Below, piece by piece: positions 33,167 through 42,797 of a stretch of 64,000 nucleotides of DNA (the first letter of the stretch is position 1; every line of letters begins with the position of its first letter). Under the pieces are notes generated by a model. It saw only the letters and a list, made by a program, of their open reading frames with translations, was not told the origin of the DNA and did no database searches. Position numbers and translations under genes: made by a program. This DNA comes from Streptomyces sp. MMBL 11-1 (GTDB lineage Bacteria > Actinomycetota > Actinomycetes > Streptomycetales > Streptomycetaceae), in contig NZ_CP117709.1 in NCBI RefSeq assembly GCF_028622875.1, forward strand, positions 186,001-250,000. Reading direction: 5' to 3'.

Positions 33167-34606
33167 GTGAAGACCGAGGACGCCACCCCCACGGACACCG
33201 CCGACGGCACGGGGCACGGCCCGCCCGCGCCGCCGGGCCTCCACCACGACCGCGCCCGGCGCGCGGGGCGGGCCGACCTGGTCGCCGCCGCCGCGGGCGT
33301 GCTGCTGGTCACGGCCGCGGTGGTCGTCGGCCATGTCATCCAGAACCGGGACGGGAGCCTGCGCGCCCAGTGGCCGCCGCTGCTGGCCTCCTGGGACCCC
33401 CACCTGGGTCCCGGCACCCCGGCCGCGCTGATCATGGCGGTCCTGGTGGTCGCTCACGGCCCGGCGCTCGCCGCCCGGCTGCCCTGGCGCGGGCTGCTGG
33501 CGGCGGCCTGGGCCGGGTCGACGGCCTGGGTCCTCTCGATGGCGTTGATCGACGGCTGGCACCGGGGCGTCGCGAAGCGGCTCACCACGAAGCACGAGTA
33601 CCTGCGGGTCATCGACCGCTTCGAGGACATCCCCGCCACCCTCCGCGACTTCACCAACCACATCGTGATCGGCGAGCCCGGCAACTGGCCCGCGCACGTC
33701 GCCGGGCATCCGCCGGGCGCGACGCTGACCTTCGTGTGGCTGGACCGCGTCGGCCTCGGCGGCGGCGCCTGGGCGGCCGTCTTCTGCGTCGTCGTGGGCA
33801 GTTCGGCGGTGCTGGCCGCCCTGATCACCGTGCGGGTGCTGGCCGACGAGCGTCTGGCCCGGCGGGCCGCGCCCTTCCTCGTCCTCGCCCCGGCGGCCGT
33901 CTGGGCGGGCGTCTCCGCCGACGGCTACTTCACGGCTGTGGCCGCCTGGTCGGTGGCGCTGCTCGCGCTGGCCGCCACCCGCCGGGTCCGCTTCCCGGCG
34001 GTGGCGGCGGCCGGCGGGGGTCTGCTGTTCGGGTGGACCTGCTACCTGAGTTACGGGCTGGGGCTGATGGCGACCGTCCTGCTGGCCGTGCCGGCGCTCG
34101 CCCGGACCGCCCGCCCGGTGCCGTTGTTCCTGTGCGGCGCCCTGGTGGTCCCGGTGGCGTTCACCCTCGCCGGGTTCAACTGGTGGACCGCCTATCACCT
34201 GTTGGTCGAGCGCTACTACCAGGGCGCGGGCGGTGTCCGTCCGTACGGCTACTGGGTCTGGGCCAATCTGGCCTGTGCGACCCTCGCGGCCGGACTCGCC
34301 GCCGTCGCCGGGCTGCGCCGGAGCGCGGTGGCCGCGCCCGGCGCCGTACGGGCCCTGCGGGACGGCTCCACGGCGGCCTCCCCGGAAGCGAGGCTCGCGC
34401 TGCTCGTCCTGGCGGCGCTGGCGGCGCTGCTCGCCGCGGACCTCTCCGGCATGAGCAAGGCGGAGACCGAACGCATCTGGCAGCCGTTCCTGCTGTGGCT
34501 GCTGCCGGCGACGGCGCTGCTCCCCCGCCGGGGTGTGCGCTGGTGGCTGGCCGCGTCGGCGCTTCCGGCGCTATTGATCAACCACCTTCTGTGGACCGGA
34601 TGGTGA
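33167..34606 (+). CDS. Polytopic membrane protein, GT-C glycosyltransferase-like
   Basis: 479-aa protein with about eleven hydrophobic helices. After helix three comes a large outer loop containing HEYLRVIDRFEDIPATLRD and GNWPAHVAGHPPGATLTFVW, followed by a helix. This acidic/aromatic loop arrangement is reminiscent of actinobacterial lipid-linked-sugar (GT-C) transferases. GTG start at 33167. Divergent from the Mo-oxidoreductase. Function only suggested by topology. Confidence 0.8.
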   Translation: MKTEDATPTDTADGTGHGPPAPPGLHHDRARRAGRADLVAAAAGVLLVTAAVVVGHVIQNRDGSLRAQWPPLLASWDPHLGPGTPAALIMAVLVVAHGPALAARLPWRGLLAAAWAGSTAWVLSMALIDGWHRGVAKRLTTKHEYLRVIDRFEDIPATLRDFTNHIVIGEPGNWPAHVAGHPPGATLTFVWLDRVGLGGGAWAAVFCVVVGSSAVLAALITVRVLADERLARRAAPFLVLAPAAVWAGVSADGYFTAVAAWSVALLALAATRRVRFPAVAAAGGGLLFGWTCYLSYGLGLMATVLLAVPALARTARPVPLFLCGALVVPVAFTLAGFNWWTAYHLLVERYYQGAGGVRPYGYWVWANLACATLAAGLAAVAGLRRSAVAAPGAVRALRDGSTAASPEARLALLVLAALAALLAADLSGMSKAETERIWQPFLLWLLPATALLPRRGVRWWLAASALPALLINHLLWTGW

Positions 34607-34634
34607 GAGGCCACCGGCACCGGTCCCCCGTCCG

Positions 34635-36296
34635 TCACTTGGTATCCAGATCCCGGCGGCGGAAGCCCGTCAGCCCCAGCAGGATGAGACCGGCGGCGAC
34701 GGCGGTCAGGACGAGCAGCGGGACCCAGTTCATCCCGGCGGCCGGGAGCTGGGGCACGTGGCCGAAGGGCGACAGGTTCTCCGTCCAGCCCGGCAGCTGG
34801 AGGATCGGCCCCAGATAGCCGACGAGGAACGCGTACACGGGCACGATCCAGGCCACCGCTCCCGCACGCGGGAACCAGCCGAAGAGCAGGACGGCCACGC
34901 CGACGGTCACCCACAGGGCGGGGGCGTACGCGACGGCCGCTCCGACCAGTTCGAGTACCAGGCCCCCGTCCCCCGCCGACGCCGCGCCCGAGAGGCCGAA
35001 GCCCAGCCCGGCGAGGACCAGCAGCGCCGTTCCGCCGGCCAGGGCGACGGCGACATGGCTCCCGAGCCAGCGGTTGCGGGAGAGGCCGGTCGCCAGGAGC
35101 GGTTCGGCACGGCCGGCGCTCTCCTCGGCACGCGGTCGCAGCGCGGCCATCACCACGTACACGGCGGCGACGACCGCGACGACCACCATCACCATGGACG
35201 CGAAGGACTCGGCCACCGTGGCGCCGCCGATCCGCGCCAGCGCCTCCTGGATCTGTTCGATGTCCTTCACCATGTCGGCGGCCTCGCCGAGGATCGAGCC
35301 GTACATGACGCCCATCAGGCACAGCCCGGCGCCGAAGCCCAGCAGGGTCGCCCGGTGCAGCCGCAGGGCGAGGCCGAAGGGCCGGGTGAGCGCGTCGGAC
35401 GCCGTACGCCGGCCGAGCCGCGCGGCGCGCAGGCCCGCGCCGACATCGCGTCGGGTGCTCAGCACGAAGCCGTACGCCGCGGTCAGCGCGGCGAGGGCCA
35501 GGCAGAGCGCGAGCGGCCACCACCGGTCGTCGACGAAGACGTAGGTGCGCTGGATCCAGCCGATCGGGCTCAGCCAGGACAGTGCGTCGTTGCCCACGTC
35601 GCCGGAGGCCCGCAGTACGTAGGCGACGCCGATCGCCGCGAGCGCCATGCCCGAGGCGCCCCGGGTGTGCGCCGTGATCTGTGCGGTGACGGCGGCGACC
35701 CCGGCGAAGACGAGTCCGATCGCGGCGTGCGTGAGGCCGTACAGCAGCGCCCCGCCGGGGCCGATTCCGTCGATGCCCATCGCGGTGAGGCCCAGGGCCA
35801 GCAGCAGGGCGAGCGCGAGGTTGGCCACGACGGCGAGCGCCAGTGCGGAGGCGAGGTGCGCGTGGTGTCCCACGACGGTGGAGCGGACCAGTTCGGCGCG
35901 GCCGGTCTCCTCCTCGTCGCGGGTGTGCCGGGTGATGATCAGGATGCTCATCAGGCCGACCAGGACGGCCATGAAGCCGAGCATCTGGTGACCGAGCATC
36001 GCTCCGGCGGTGTAGTCGGAGAGATAGTGACGCGGGCCGGTCATGGCGAGCGCGGCCGGGCTGTCCATGGAGCTGACGGCCGCGGCACGCTCTTCGGGGG
36101 TGGAGTACAGCTCCTTGTACTGGGCCGCCGTGGCCAGCGTGCCCAGGGTGAGGGCGAGCAGCCACACGGACATGCGGACGCGGTCCCGGCGCAGGCCGAA
36201 CCGGACCAGGGTCCCGGTGCCGGTGAAGGCGACGGAAGCGGTCCTGGCGGGCGCGGGCCTTCCGGAGGCGTCGGGCGGCGCGAGGGTGCTGGTCAT
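34635..36296 (-). CDS. ABC-2 type exporter permease, two-repeat form
   Basis: 553-aa membrane protein of the fused ABC-2 permease class (long form with about twelve helices in two halves). Conserved features: [15 protein letters not shown] at the start, the extracytoplasmic segment [41 protein letters not shown] after helix two, and its repeat [20 protein letters not shown] in the second half. This is the DEExGRxExL/V motif of antibiotic-exporter permeases. It overlaps the ATPase gene by 4 bp (ATGA). Likely drug or metabolite efflux. Confidence 0.92.
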   Translation of the reverse strand: MTSTLAPPDASGRPAPARTASVAFTGTGTLVRFGLRRDRVRMSVWLLALTLGTLATAAQYKELYSTPEERAAAVSSMDSPAALAMTGPRHYLSDYTAGAMLGHQMLGFMAVLVGLMSILIITRHTRDEEETGRAELVRSTVVGHHAHLASALALAVVANLALALLLALGLTAMGIDGIGPGGALLYGLTHAAIGLVFAGVAAVTAQITAHTRGASGMALAAIGVAYVLRASGDVGNDALSWLSPIGWIQRTYVFVDDRWWPLALCLALAALTAAYGFVLSTRRDVGAGLRAARLGRRTASDALTRPFGLALRLHRATLLGFGAGLCLMGVMYGSILGEAADMVKDIEQIQEALARIGGATVAESFASMVMVVVAVVAAVYVVMAALRPRAEESAGRAEPLLATGLSRNRWLGSHVAVALAGGTALLVLAGLGFGLSGAASAGDGGLVLELVGAAVAYAPALWVTVGVAVLLFGWFPRAGAVAWIVPVYAFLVGYLGPILQLPGWTENLSPFGHVPQLPAAGMNWVPLLVLTAVAAGLILLGLTGFRRRDLDTK

Positions 36297-37270
36297 CGGG
36301 GAACGCCGCCCTTTCCGCCGGTGGTGGTGGAGGGGGCCGTGCCGGAGGACGCTGGGTCGCCGTTGCCCGTCCGGCCGTTGGACGTGAGCTCGTCACCGTA
36401 ATGACGCAGCATCAGCTCTTCGAGCGTCGGCGGGTGGCTGGTCAGGCTCCGGATGCCGAACTCGCCGAGCCTGCGGATCGCGGCGTCGAGGTGTGCGCCG
36501 TCCACGGCGAAGTTCACCCTCCGGTCCGTCACCTTCAGTTCGTGCACACCGGGCATCGCGTCGAGCCCGGTGGCCGGGCGCTCGGTCTCGGCCTCGACGG
36601 TCGTGCGCGTGAGGTGGCGCATCTCGCCGAGCGTGCCGGACTGCACGGTGCGGCCCTGGCGGACGATGCTGACGCGGTCGCAGAGCTTCTCGACCTGGGC
36701 CAGGATGTGGCTGGAGAGCAGCACGGTCTTCCCCGCCGCCTTCGCCTGGAGGATGACGTCCTGGAAGACGACCTCCATCAGGGGGTCGAGGCCGGCCGTG
36801 GGCTCGTCGAGGAGGAGCAGTTCGGCGTCGGAGGCGAGCGCGGCGACGATGGCGACCTTCTGCCGGTTGCCCTTGGAGTAGGCGCGGCCCTTCTTGACCG
36901 GATCGAGGTCGAACCGTTCGATGAGTTCGTCGCGCCGCCGCCGGTCGAGGCCGCCACGCAGCTTCGCCAGCAGGTCGATGGCCTCTCCTCCGGTGAGGCC
37001 CGGCCACAGCTCCACGTCTCCGGGGACGTAGGCGAGCCGCCGGTGCAGCTCGACCGCGTCCCTCCACGGGTCCTTGCCGAGGAGTTGCGCGCCGCCGGAG
37101 TCGGCCCGCAACAGCCCCAGCAGGATGCGGATCGTCGTGGACTTGCCGGCCCCGTTGGGTCCGAGGAAGCCGTGGACCTCCCCTGCCTCGACGGAGAGGT
37201 CGAGGCCGGCGAGGGCATGCGTCCGACCGAACGACTTGTGCAGTCCGGCGACAGTGATTGCCTTCTTCAT
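36293..37270 (-). CDS. ABC exporter ATP-binding protein (DrrA-like)
   Basis: 325-aa ATPase partner of the ABC-2 permease. Walker [11 protein letters not shown]-loop region [15 protein letters not shown], signature [11 protein letters not shown] (LSGGQ replaced by SKGNR, as in several actinobacterial relatives), Walker [14 protein letters not shown] and H-loop [11 protein letters not shown]. The C-terminal DrrA-type domain ends [12 protein letters not shown], then a low-complexity tail. Start ATG 37270. Divergent from the GbsR/MarR-type regulator 123 bp away, which probably represses it. Confidence 0.93.
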   Translation of the reverse strand: MKKAITVAGLHKSFGRTHALAGLDLSVEAGEVHGFLGPNGAGKSTTIRILLGLLRADSGGAQLLGKDPWRDAVELHRRLAYVPGDVELWPGLTGGEAIDLLAKLRGGLDRRRRDELIERFDLDPVKKGRAYSKGNRQKVAIVAALASDAELLLLDEPTAGLDPLMEVVFQDVILQAKAAGKTVLLSSHILAQVEKLCDRVSIVRQGRTVQSGTLGEMRHLTRTTVEAETERPATGLDAMPGVHELKVTDRRVNFAVDGAHLDAAIRRLGEFGIRSLTSHPPTLEELMLRHYGDELTSNGRTGNGDPASSGTAPSTTTGGKGGVPR

Positions 37271-37280
37271 ATTCCGAAAG

Positions 37281-37319
37281 TACGCTTCTTTCAGAAGTGT
37301 GTGAAGTTAAGAAAGCGTA
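37281..37319. promoter_or_regulatory. AT-rich inverted-repeat region, candidate operator
   Basis: TACGCTT (37281-37287) and AAGCGTA (37313-37319) flank two smaller elements, CTTCT-TTC-AGAAG (37285-37297) and a GAAG-TGTGT-GAAG direct repeat. It lies immediately upstream of the ABC ATPase start and 75 bp before the divergent regulator gene. The stretch is conspicuously AT-rich. Exact operator boundaries are uncertain. Confidence 0.5.
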
Positions 37320-37393
37320 TGAATCGCTGGATAGACTGACCGAAAGCGCGGGCGCGCACGGGCGTCAGGAACCACACGGACCGGGGTCGGAGC

Positions 37394-37900
37394 ATGGATG
37401 AGCGGCGGGAAGAGAGCCGCGTGGACGGCGACGACGAGGCGGCCGTCTCCCGTTTCGTGGAGCGTTTCGCCGCCCAGCTGGTCCAGGCGGGCATGGCGCG
37501 CATGCCGGCCAGGGTCTTCGCCGCCCTGCTCTCGTCGGAGCGGGGAGTGCTCACCTCCGCCGAGCTGAGCGAGCAGCTGAAGATCAGCCCTGCGGCCGTG
37601 TCGGGGGCCGTCCGCTATCTCGCCCAGGTCAACATGGTCAGCCGCGAGCGGGAGCCGGGGTCCCGGCGCGAGCGCTATCGCGTGCAGGGCGACCAGTGGT
37701 ACAACGCTCTGCTGGAGCGGGACACCCCCCTGCAGAACTTGCAGGCCACGATGCGGGAGGGTGTGGACCGGTTCGGCCTCGACAGCCCGCAGGGACGCCG
37801 GGTCAACGAGTCCCTGGAGTTCTTCCGGTTCCTGGAGAAGGAGCTCGGGTCGATGATGGAGCGTTGGGCCGCGCATCGGGCCGAACACCTCGGCGGCTGA
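37394..37900 (+). CDS. GbsR/MarR-family transcriptional regulator
   Basis: 168-aa winged-helix protein. The domain begins VSRFVERFAAQLVQAGMARMPARVFAALL; the HTH is LTSAELSEQLKISPAAVSGAVRYL, and the wing ends SRERYRV-type (REPGSRRERYRVQ). A long C-terminal helix follows. This class is usually encoded beside ABC-2 exporters in Streptomyces and represses them, and the layout here is the same. Start ATG 37394. Confidence 0.92.
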   Translation: MDERREESRVDGDDEAAVSRFVERFAAQLVQAGMARMPARVFAALLSSERGVLTSAELSEQLKISPAAVSGAVRYLAQVNMVSREREPGSRRERYRVQGDQWYNALLERDTPLQNLQATMREGVDRFGLDSPQGRRVNESLEFFRFLEKELGSMMERWAAHRAEHLGG

Positions 37901-37928
37901 GGAAGCACCCCCGGCCGGGCGCTTCCTC
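37899..37928 (+). terminator. Hairpin at the regulator's stop codon
   Basis: GAGGAAGC (37899-37906) and GCTTCCTC (37921-37928) pair across a 14-nt GC-rich loop. The stem begins within the TGA of the regulator gene, so it is a good intrinsic terminator candidate. Confidence 0.65.
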
Positions 37929-38070
37929 GACACCTGTCAGCTCAGGCCCTGTGCGGCGAGGTCGAGCCAGTGCTCGACGTCGGACAGGGCGAAGTGCCTG
38001 ATGGCCCGGTCGACGACGCCGGGCAATCGAGCCGTCGGCCGCCCGGAGCCTCCCGGGCGCGGGACGAGGA

Positions 38071-39279
38071 TCAGCCGGGGAGCCGGTCCATGATCCAGGT
38101 GCACAGCTCCTCGGTGATGCCCGTGTGCTCGGTGGTCGTGGACGAGCAGAGGAACGCGTCGAGCTCACTCTCCTGCGGGTCCAGGTCGTCGACGTTCGCG
38201 TACAGGTCGTCCTGCTTCTCGATGTCGCGGATCGCGACCGCGCTGACGGTGGGGACGAAGCAGATGTTCTCGTGCCGCAGGTCGACCTTGCCGCCGAGCT
38301 TCTCCATCGCCCCGGAGAGGATCGCGTACGTGTGCAGGGTTCCGCCCGGTGCGCCGTCCAGTTCCGGGAAGCCGTCGGTCGCGATGGTCTTCTCGGCCTT
38401 GGGGAACCTGCGGTTCAGGTACGCGGCCGTCACGTCGTCACCCTGGGCCTGGGTGTAGAAGGTGGTGCCGGGGTAGATCCGGTCGATCCGCAGCGCGACC
38501 TCGCCGGGCTTCACGTCCGGCAGACCGATGCCGTCGGCGCGGCCGTTGGCCACGGCGATCTTCATCGGGATCCGCGGCCAGGAGCCGACCTGGTCCAGGG
38601 CGGCCAGGAACTCCGCGCGCTCCGGGGCCACCGTGATCTTCTCGGTGTCCTTGTCGTAGTGCTGCCACAGCATCTGACGCGCGGCCTGGCTGTCCATCTG
38701 CCTCGCGAAGTCGTTCGGGAACGGAATGAAGTGGGAGAACGCCTGGACGCCCACCGGGATGGAAGCGCCGCGGTGCGGGCTGTCGTAGGAGAAGTACAGC
38801 GCGGTCCTGTGGTCCAGCCGCTGCACCTCCAGCTTGGCGAGTGCGTAGCGGGTGACGATGCCTCCCATGCTGAAGCCGCCGACGACCAGAGGGACGTCGC
38901 CCACCTGTTCGGCGGTCGCCCGCAGGATGGCGGCCACCGCTGCCTCCGCGTTGTCCAGGATCGAGGCGCTGCGCTCCTCGAAGCCGAGGAGGATCACGTC
39001 CCTGCCGCGCCGGCGCAGCTCGCTGATGAACGGGAAGCTGCCGTTCTCCAGCCCGTGGTAAAGCACGTCGAGCTTGCTCCGGCCGAGGTTGAAACCGTCG
39101 GCCATGATCACGGGCCTGGCGAGGCCGCCCCGGTTGCCCTCGCCGGGGAAGACCCACGCGAAGCCGTTCGGCAGGGGCCACTCCTCGTGCTTCGGCACCT
39201 CGATGGGCTCGGCCGGTCCAGCGGTGAGCGGGCCCCCGAGGGTGAAGGCACCGACATTGGGCTCGGACGTCTCTGACAT
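38071..39279 (-). CDS. Alpha/beta-hydrolase (lipase/esterase-like)
   Basis: 402-aa hydrolase. Nucleophile elbow GFSMGG with Ser137, preceded by ARPVIMADGFNLGRSKLDVLY and GRDVILLGFEERSASI. A TAEQVGDVPLVVGGFSM strand and YALAKLE helix follow. A possible lid or insertion (AFSHFIPFPNDFARQ) comes next, and the likely catalytic His is in the C-terminal third (GTLHTYAI or RHENICF). No signal peptide, so probably cytoplasmic. ATG 39279 has AGGAG upstream. Distantly like DUF676/PGAP1-type lipases; substrate unknown. Monocistronic. Confidence 0.85.
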   Translation of the reverse strand: MSETSEPNVGAFTLGGPLTAGPAEPIEVPKHEEWPLPNGFAWVFPGEGNRGGLARPVIMADGFNLGRSKLDVLYHGLENGSFPFISELRRRGRDVILLGFEERSASILDNAEAAVAAILRATAEQVGDVPLVVGGFSMGGIVTRYALAKLEVQRLDHRTALYFSYDSPHRGASIPVGVQAFSHFIPFPNDFARQMDSQAARQMLWQHYDKDTEKITVAPERAEFLAALDQVGSWPRIPMKIAVANGRADGIGLPDVKPGEVALRIDRIYPGTTFYTQAQGDDVTAAYLNRRFPKAEKTIATDGFPELDGAPGGTLHTYAILSGAMEKLGGKVDLRHENICFVPTVSAVAIRDIEKQDDLYANVDDLDPQESELDAFLCSSTTTEHTGITEELCTWIMDRLPG

Positions 39280-39483
39280 CGTCGTATCTCCTGGAGGAGG
39301 TGGGTGGGACGACCTCATCATGGTGGGCGATATGGACGCGTCCCCCCGGGAAGCGGGAGGGTTCACCACATCTGGTGATCATGACCGGAAGTCGGGTGCG
39401 GTGCGTCCGGCAGGTGCTCCAGGTCCTGTCGTCTCCCTTCCGTCGTCGCCCGAAGGGCGGGCGTGTGACGACAGGGCGAGAAA

Positions 39484-39542
39484 GTGGCCGCAAAGTACCG
39501 TCGTCCGCCCTCGTCACGGGCCGGACGAGACGTCGCGGCCAC
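39484..39542 (-). terminator. Long imperfect stem-loop downstream of dnaE2
   Basis: GTGGCCGC (39484-39491) pairs with GCGGCCAC (39535-39542). An inner stem, CGTCGTCCG with CGGACGAGACG (2-nt bulge), closes most of the loop. It lies 4 nt beyond the dnaE2 stop. Likely end of the mutasome transcript. The rest of the 266-bp gap to the hydrolase start holds only a small TCACCA-CATC-TGGTGA repeat (39363-39378). Confidence 0.7.
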
Positions 39543-39545
39543 GGC

Positions 39546-42500
39546 CTAACGCCGCCCGACGTGGCGCCGGGGAACGGGCCCGGCCACGGTGAGCGCCTCC
39601 ACTCGGCCGACGGCCACGTTGACCGTGCCGTCGGAGCGCTCGACCCGGCCGGTGATGATGACGGCGGGGGCGTCGAGGAGGGTGCGGTGGCAGCGGTCCC
39701 AGACGTGCGGGGCGAAGACGAGGTTGACCATGCCGGTCTCGTCCTCGATCGCCCCGAAGGCCACGCCGTGCGCGGTCGGCGGGCGTTGGAGGTACTTCGG
39801 CAGCCCGCCGATCCGGACCGGGGCCCCGTCGGCGAGCGTGCGGGCGGTGGCCGCGGCGAGCGTGCCGAGGCGGTCCAGGTGGGGGCGGATGTGCTGGACG
39901 GGGTGGGCGGTGGCGCTGGCGCCGGTGACGGTGACGTCGGCGGTGGTCTCCTCGGCGGCGGTCATGGAGGTGAGTTCGGGTGCGGTCGCGGGGGTGGCGA
40001 GTCCGGGCAGCGGGGCCTGGTGGCTGCGGCCGGGCGCGGTGCCGGCGCTCCACAGGGCGGTGCGACGGTGCCCGCCCAGGCCGTCGAGCGCGCCCGCGGT
40101 GGCCAACTGCTCCAGGACCCGGGCCGGCAGGCGGGTGCGGGCGGCGAAGTCGTCCAGGTCGGTGAACGGCCGCTGCGCGCGGAGGGCGACGATCTGCTCG
40201 GCGGCCTGTTCGCCCAGGCCGGTGACGCTGGTCAGCCCGCGACGGATCGCCGGGGGGCGCGCCCCTGACGGCGATCCGGGCATCGGGCCGGACGGCGAGC
40301 CGGGCGTGGAGCCCGCCGTGGGGCCCGGCTTCGAGTCCGGTGTCGGGCCCGGCTTCGAGCCCGGCTTCCAGTCCGGTGTCGGGCCGGGTTCGAGGGTGGC
40401 GTGGACACGGGAGGTCCGTACATCGGGTCCTCGGACGGTGATGCCGTGGCGTTCCGCGTCGCCGATGAGGGTCTGGGTGTCGTAGAAGCCCATCGGCTGG
40501 TGCGCCATGATCGCCGCGATGAGCGCGGCGGGGTGGTGGTGCTTGATCCAGGCGCTGGCGTAGATGAGTCCGGCCATCGACTGGGCGTGGGACTGGGGGA
40601 ACCCGTAGTCGGAGAAGGCCTCGATCATCGAGACGATCTTCTCGGCGGCGGCCGGGGGGATGCCGCGCCCGGCCATGCCGGTCAGCAGGCGGTCGCGCAT
40701 CGCGGCGACCTTCTCCGGAGCGTGCTTGGCCGCCATCGCCTTCCTGAGCCGGTCGGCCTCGCCGGGGCTGAACCCCGCGCAGTCGATCGCGAGTTGCATG
40801 GCCTGTTCCTGCCAGAGGGCGACGCCGAGGGTCGGCTCCAGCGCGGCCTTCGCGAGCGGGTGGGGATACGTCACCGTCTCCTCGCCGCGCCGTCGGCGGA
40901 GCAGGGGGTGCTTGCTGCCGGCCTGGATGGGGCCGGGGCGGATGATCGACGCGGCGACGGCCAGGTCCTCGAACTTCGTCGGCCGCAGTTGGGGAAGGGT
41001 GGAGATCTGGGCCCGGGACTCGACCTGGAAGACGCCGATGGTGTCCCCCCGGGCGATCATCCCGTAGACGTCCGGGTCGTCCTGGGGGATGGACGTGAGG
41101 TCGTAGCGGACGCCGTGGTAGGCGTGGATGAGGTCGCAGGCGGTGTGGAGGGCCGACAGCATGCCGAGACCCAGCAGGTCGATCTTGACGAGTCCGGCGG
41201 CGGCGACGTCGTCCTTGTCACCCTGGAGGACGCTGCGGCCCTCGGCGGTCGCCCACTCCACGGGCATGATCTCGCCGATGGGCTGCCGGGTGAGGACCAT
41301 GCCGCCCGAGTGCACCCCGAGATGTCTCGGGAGGGTGTGGAGTTGGGCGGCGAGGTCGCGGACGTCGCCGGGCAGGTCGGTGCCGGGGCCGGGCGGGGCG
41401 TGATGGATGTGCCGGGTCATCTCCCGGGTCTGCGCTTCCGGGTAGCCGAGGACCCGGGCGGCGTCGCGGATCGCGAGCCGCGGTTGATACGTGATCATGT
41501 TGGCGACCTGGGCGGCGTGCGGGCGGCCGTAACGGGTGTAGACGTACTGGATGACTTCCTCGCGGCGGCCGGACTCCAGGTCGAGGTCGATGTCCGGCGG
41601 GCCCGCCTTCTCCAGGGAGAGGAACCGTTCGAAGAGCAGGCCGTGCCGGAGGGGGTCGACGGCGGTGATGCCGAGGACGTAGCAGATCACGCTGCTGGCG
41701 GCGGAGCCCCGGCCCTGGCACCAGATCCCCTGTTCGGCTGCGTGCCGGACGATGTCGTGGACGATCAGGAAGTAGCCCGCGAGTCCCAGTCCGGCGACGA
41801 GGCCCAGTTCGTGGTCGAGCTGCCGCCAGGCCGCCCCCGCCGCCGGGTCGGTGCGGAGCCCGTAGCGGCCGGTGCAGGCGGCCTCGGCCCGGTGCCGCAG
41901 CCACGAGTCCTGCGTATGCCCTGCGGGTACGGCGAACTCCGGCAGTTCGGGGCGCAGTTCGTCGAGGTCGATGACACAGGCGCGGCCCAGGGAGACGGTG
42001 GCGTCCGCGACGCCCGGATACCGTGACAGGAACGCCGCCCGCTCGGCCCGGGGGCGCAGGTGCGCGGTCGGGGCGGCCATCAGATGCCCGGCGGCCCGGT
42101 CCAGGGTCTCGCGGCGGCGCAGCGCGGTGAGCGCCTGCGCCACGCGGGCCTGGCGGGGAGCCGCGTAGTGCACGGCGCCGGTGGCCACCACGGGGATCCC
42201 GGCCCGGCGGGCGGCCACCCACATCACGTCGGCGGCGACCGAGTCCTCCGGAAGCCGGTGGTCGACCAGCTCGGCGTGCGTACCGCTCGTACCGAAGACG
42301 TCGGTCAGCCGGGCCAGCCGGTGGGCGACGGCGGCGACGTCGCACCGGTCCGTGCCCGGCGGCGGACAGCCGGGCAGGACGGCCCAGTGCCCTGCGGCCG
42401 CTGCCCGGGCCACCGCTTCCAGGTCGTAGACCGGGGCGTTCTTGGAACCGGCGAGCTGCGCGTCGGTGATCACCGACGACAGCAGCCGGAACCCCTCCAC

Positions 42501-42797
42501 CGAGCGGGCGAGCACCACCGGCGTTCCCAGTACGGGGTCGCCGAGGGTGAGTTCGGCGCCATGGACCGCACCGATCCCGTGGTCGCGGGCGGCGGCGTGC
42601 AGGCGGCGTGCGGCGTGCAGGCCGTCCCTGTCCGTCACCGCCAGCACGCCGATGCCGAGCCGGGCGGCCTCGGCGACCAGGTCCTCCGGCCGGCTCGCCC
42701 CCCGGAGGAAGGAGAACGCGCTGTGCGCGTGCAGCTCGGCCCAGCCGTCCCCCTCTTCCGGGTGGTCGGCGGTGGGGAGACGCAGGAGTTCACCCAT
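39546..42797 (-). CDS. dnaE2: Error-prone DNA polymerase III alpha subunit
   Basis: 1083-aa C-family polymerase of the inducible mutasome, extending past lesions with ImuB and ImuA'. N-terminal PHP domain (ELHAHSAFSFLRGAS, then VTDRDGLHAARR), catalytic Asp pair in PDIDLDLESGRREEVIQYVY, and RGSAASSVICYVLGI and KIDLLGLGMLSALH further on. A C-terminal helix-hairpin-helix and OB domain lead to VNLVFAPHVWDRC. Length and lack of a beta-clamp tail fit DnaE2. Unusually, residues ~801-846 are a Pro/Gly/Ser-rich repeat (units like KPGPTPDS) inserted before the HhH region. It overlaps imuB by 8 bp. Confidence 0.96.
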   Translation of the reverse strand: MGELLRLPTADHPEEGDGWAELHAHSAFSFLRGASRPEDLVAEAARLGIGVLAVTDRDGLHAARRLHAAARDHGIGAVHGAELTLGDPVLGTPVVLARSVEGFRLLSSVITDAQLAGSKNAPVYDLEAVARAAAAGHWAVLPGCPPPGTDRCDVAAVAHRLARLTDVFGTSGTHAELVDHRLPEDSVAADVMWVAARRAGIPVVATGAVHYAAPRQARVAQALTALRRRETLDRAAGHLMAAPTAHLRPRAERAAFLSRYPGVADATVSLGRACVIDLDELRPELPEFAVPAGHTQDSWLRHRAEAACTGRYGLRTDPAAGAAWRQLDHELGLVAGLGLAGYFLIVHDIVRHAAEQGIWCQGRGSAASSVICYVLGITAVDPLRHGLLFERFLSLEKAGPPDIDLDLESGRREEVIQYVYTRYGRPHAAQVANMITYQPRLAIRDAARVLGYPEAQTREMTRHIHHAPPGPGTDLPGDVRDLAAQLHTLPRHLGVHSGGMVLTRQPIGEIMPVEWATAEGRSVLQGDKDDVAAAGLVKIDLLGLGMLSALHTACDLIHAYHGVRYDLTSIPQDDPDVYGMIARGDTIGVFQVESRAQISTLPQLRPTKFEDLAVAASIIRPGPIQAGSKHPLLRRRRGEETVTYPHPLAKAALEPTLGVALWQEQAMQLAIDCAGFSPGEADRLRKAMAAKHAPEKVAAMRDRLLTGMAGRGIPPAAAEKIVSMIEAFSDYGFPQSHAQSMAGLIYASAWIKHHHPAALIAAIMAHQPMGFYDTQTLIGDAERHGITVRGPDVRTSRVHATLEPGPTPDWKPGSKPGPTPDSKPGPTAGSTPGSPSGPMPGSPSGARPPAIRRGLTSVTGLGEQAAEQIVALRAQRPFTDLDDFAARTRLPARVLEQLATAGALDGLGGHRRTALWSAGTAPGRSHQAPLPGLATPATAPELTSMTAAEETTADVTVTGASATAHPVQHIRPHLDRLGTLAAATARTLADGAPVRIGGLPKYLQRPPTAHGVAFGAIEDETGMVNLVFAPHVWDRCHRTLLDAPAVIITGRVERSDGTVNVAVGRVEALTVAGPVPRRHVGRR

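Noticed and set aside
37934..38070. Possible C-terminal gene remnant (minus strand reading RLPGVVDRAIRHFALSDVEHW-like sequence to a stop at 37942)
   Set aside because: About 30 plausible residues only, no start or domain, and the frame upstream is not protein-like. Too little to call a pseudogene without a database match.
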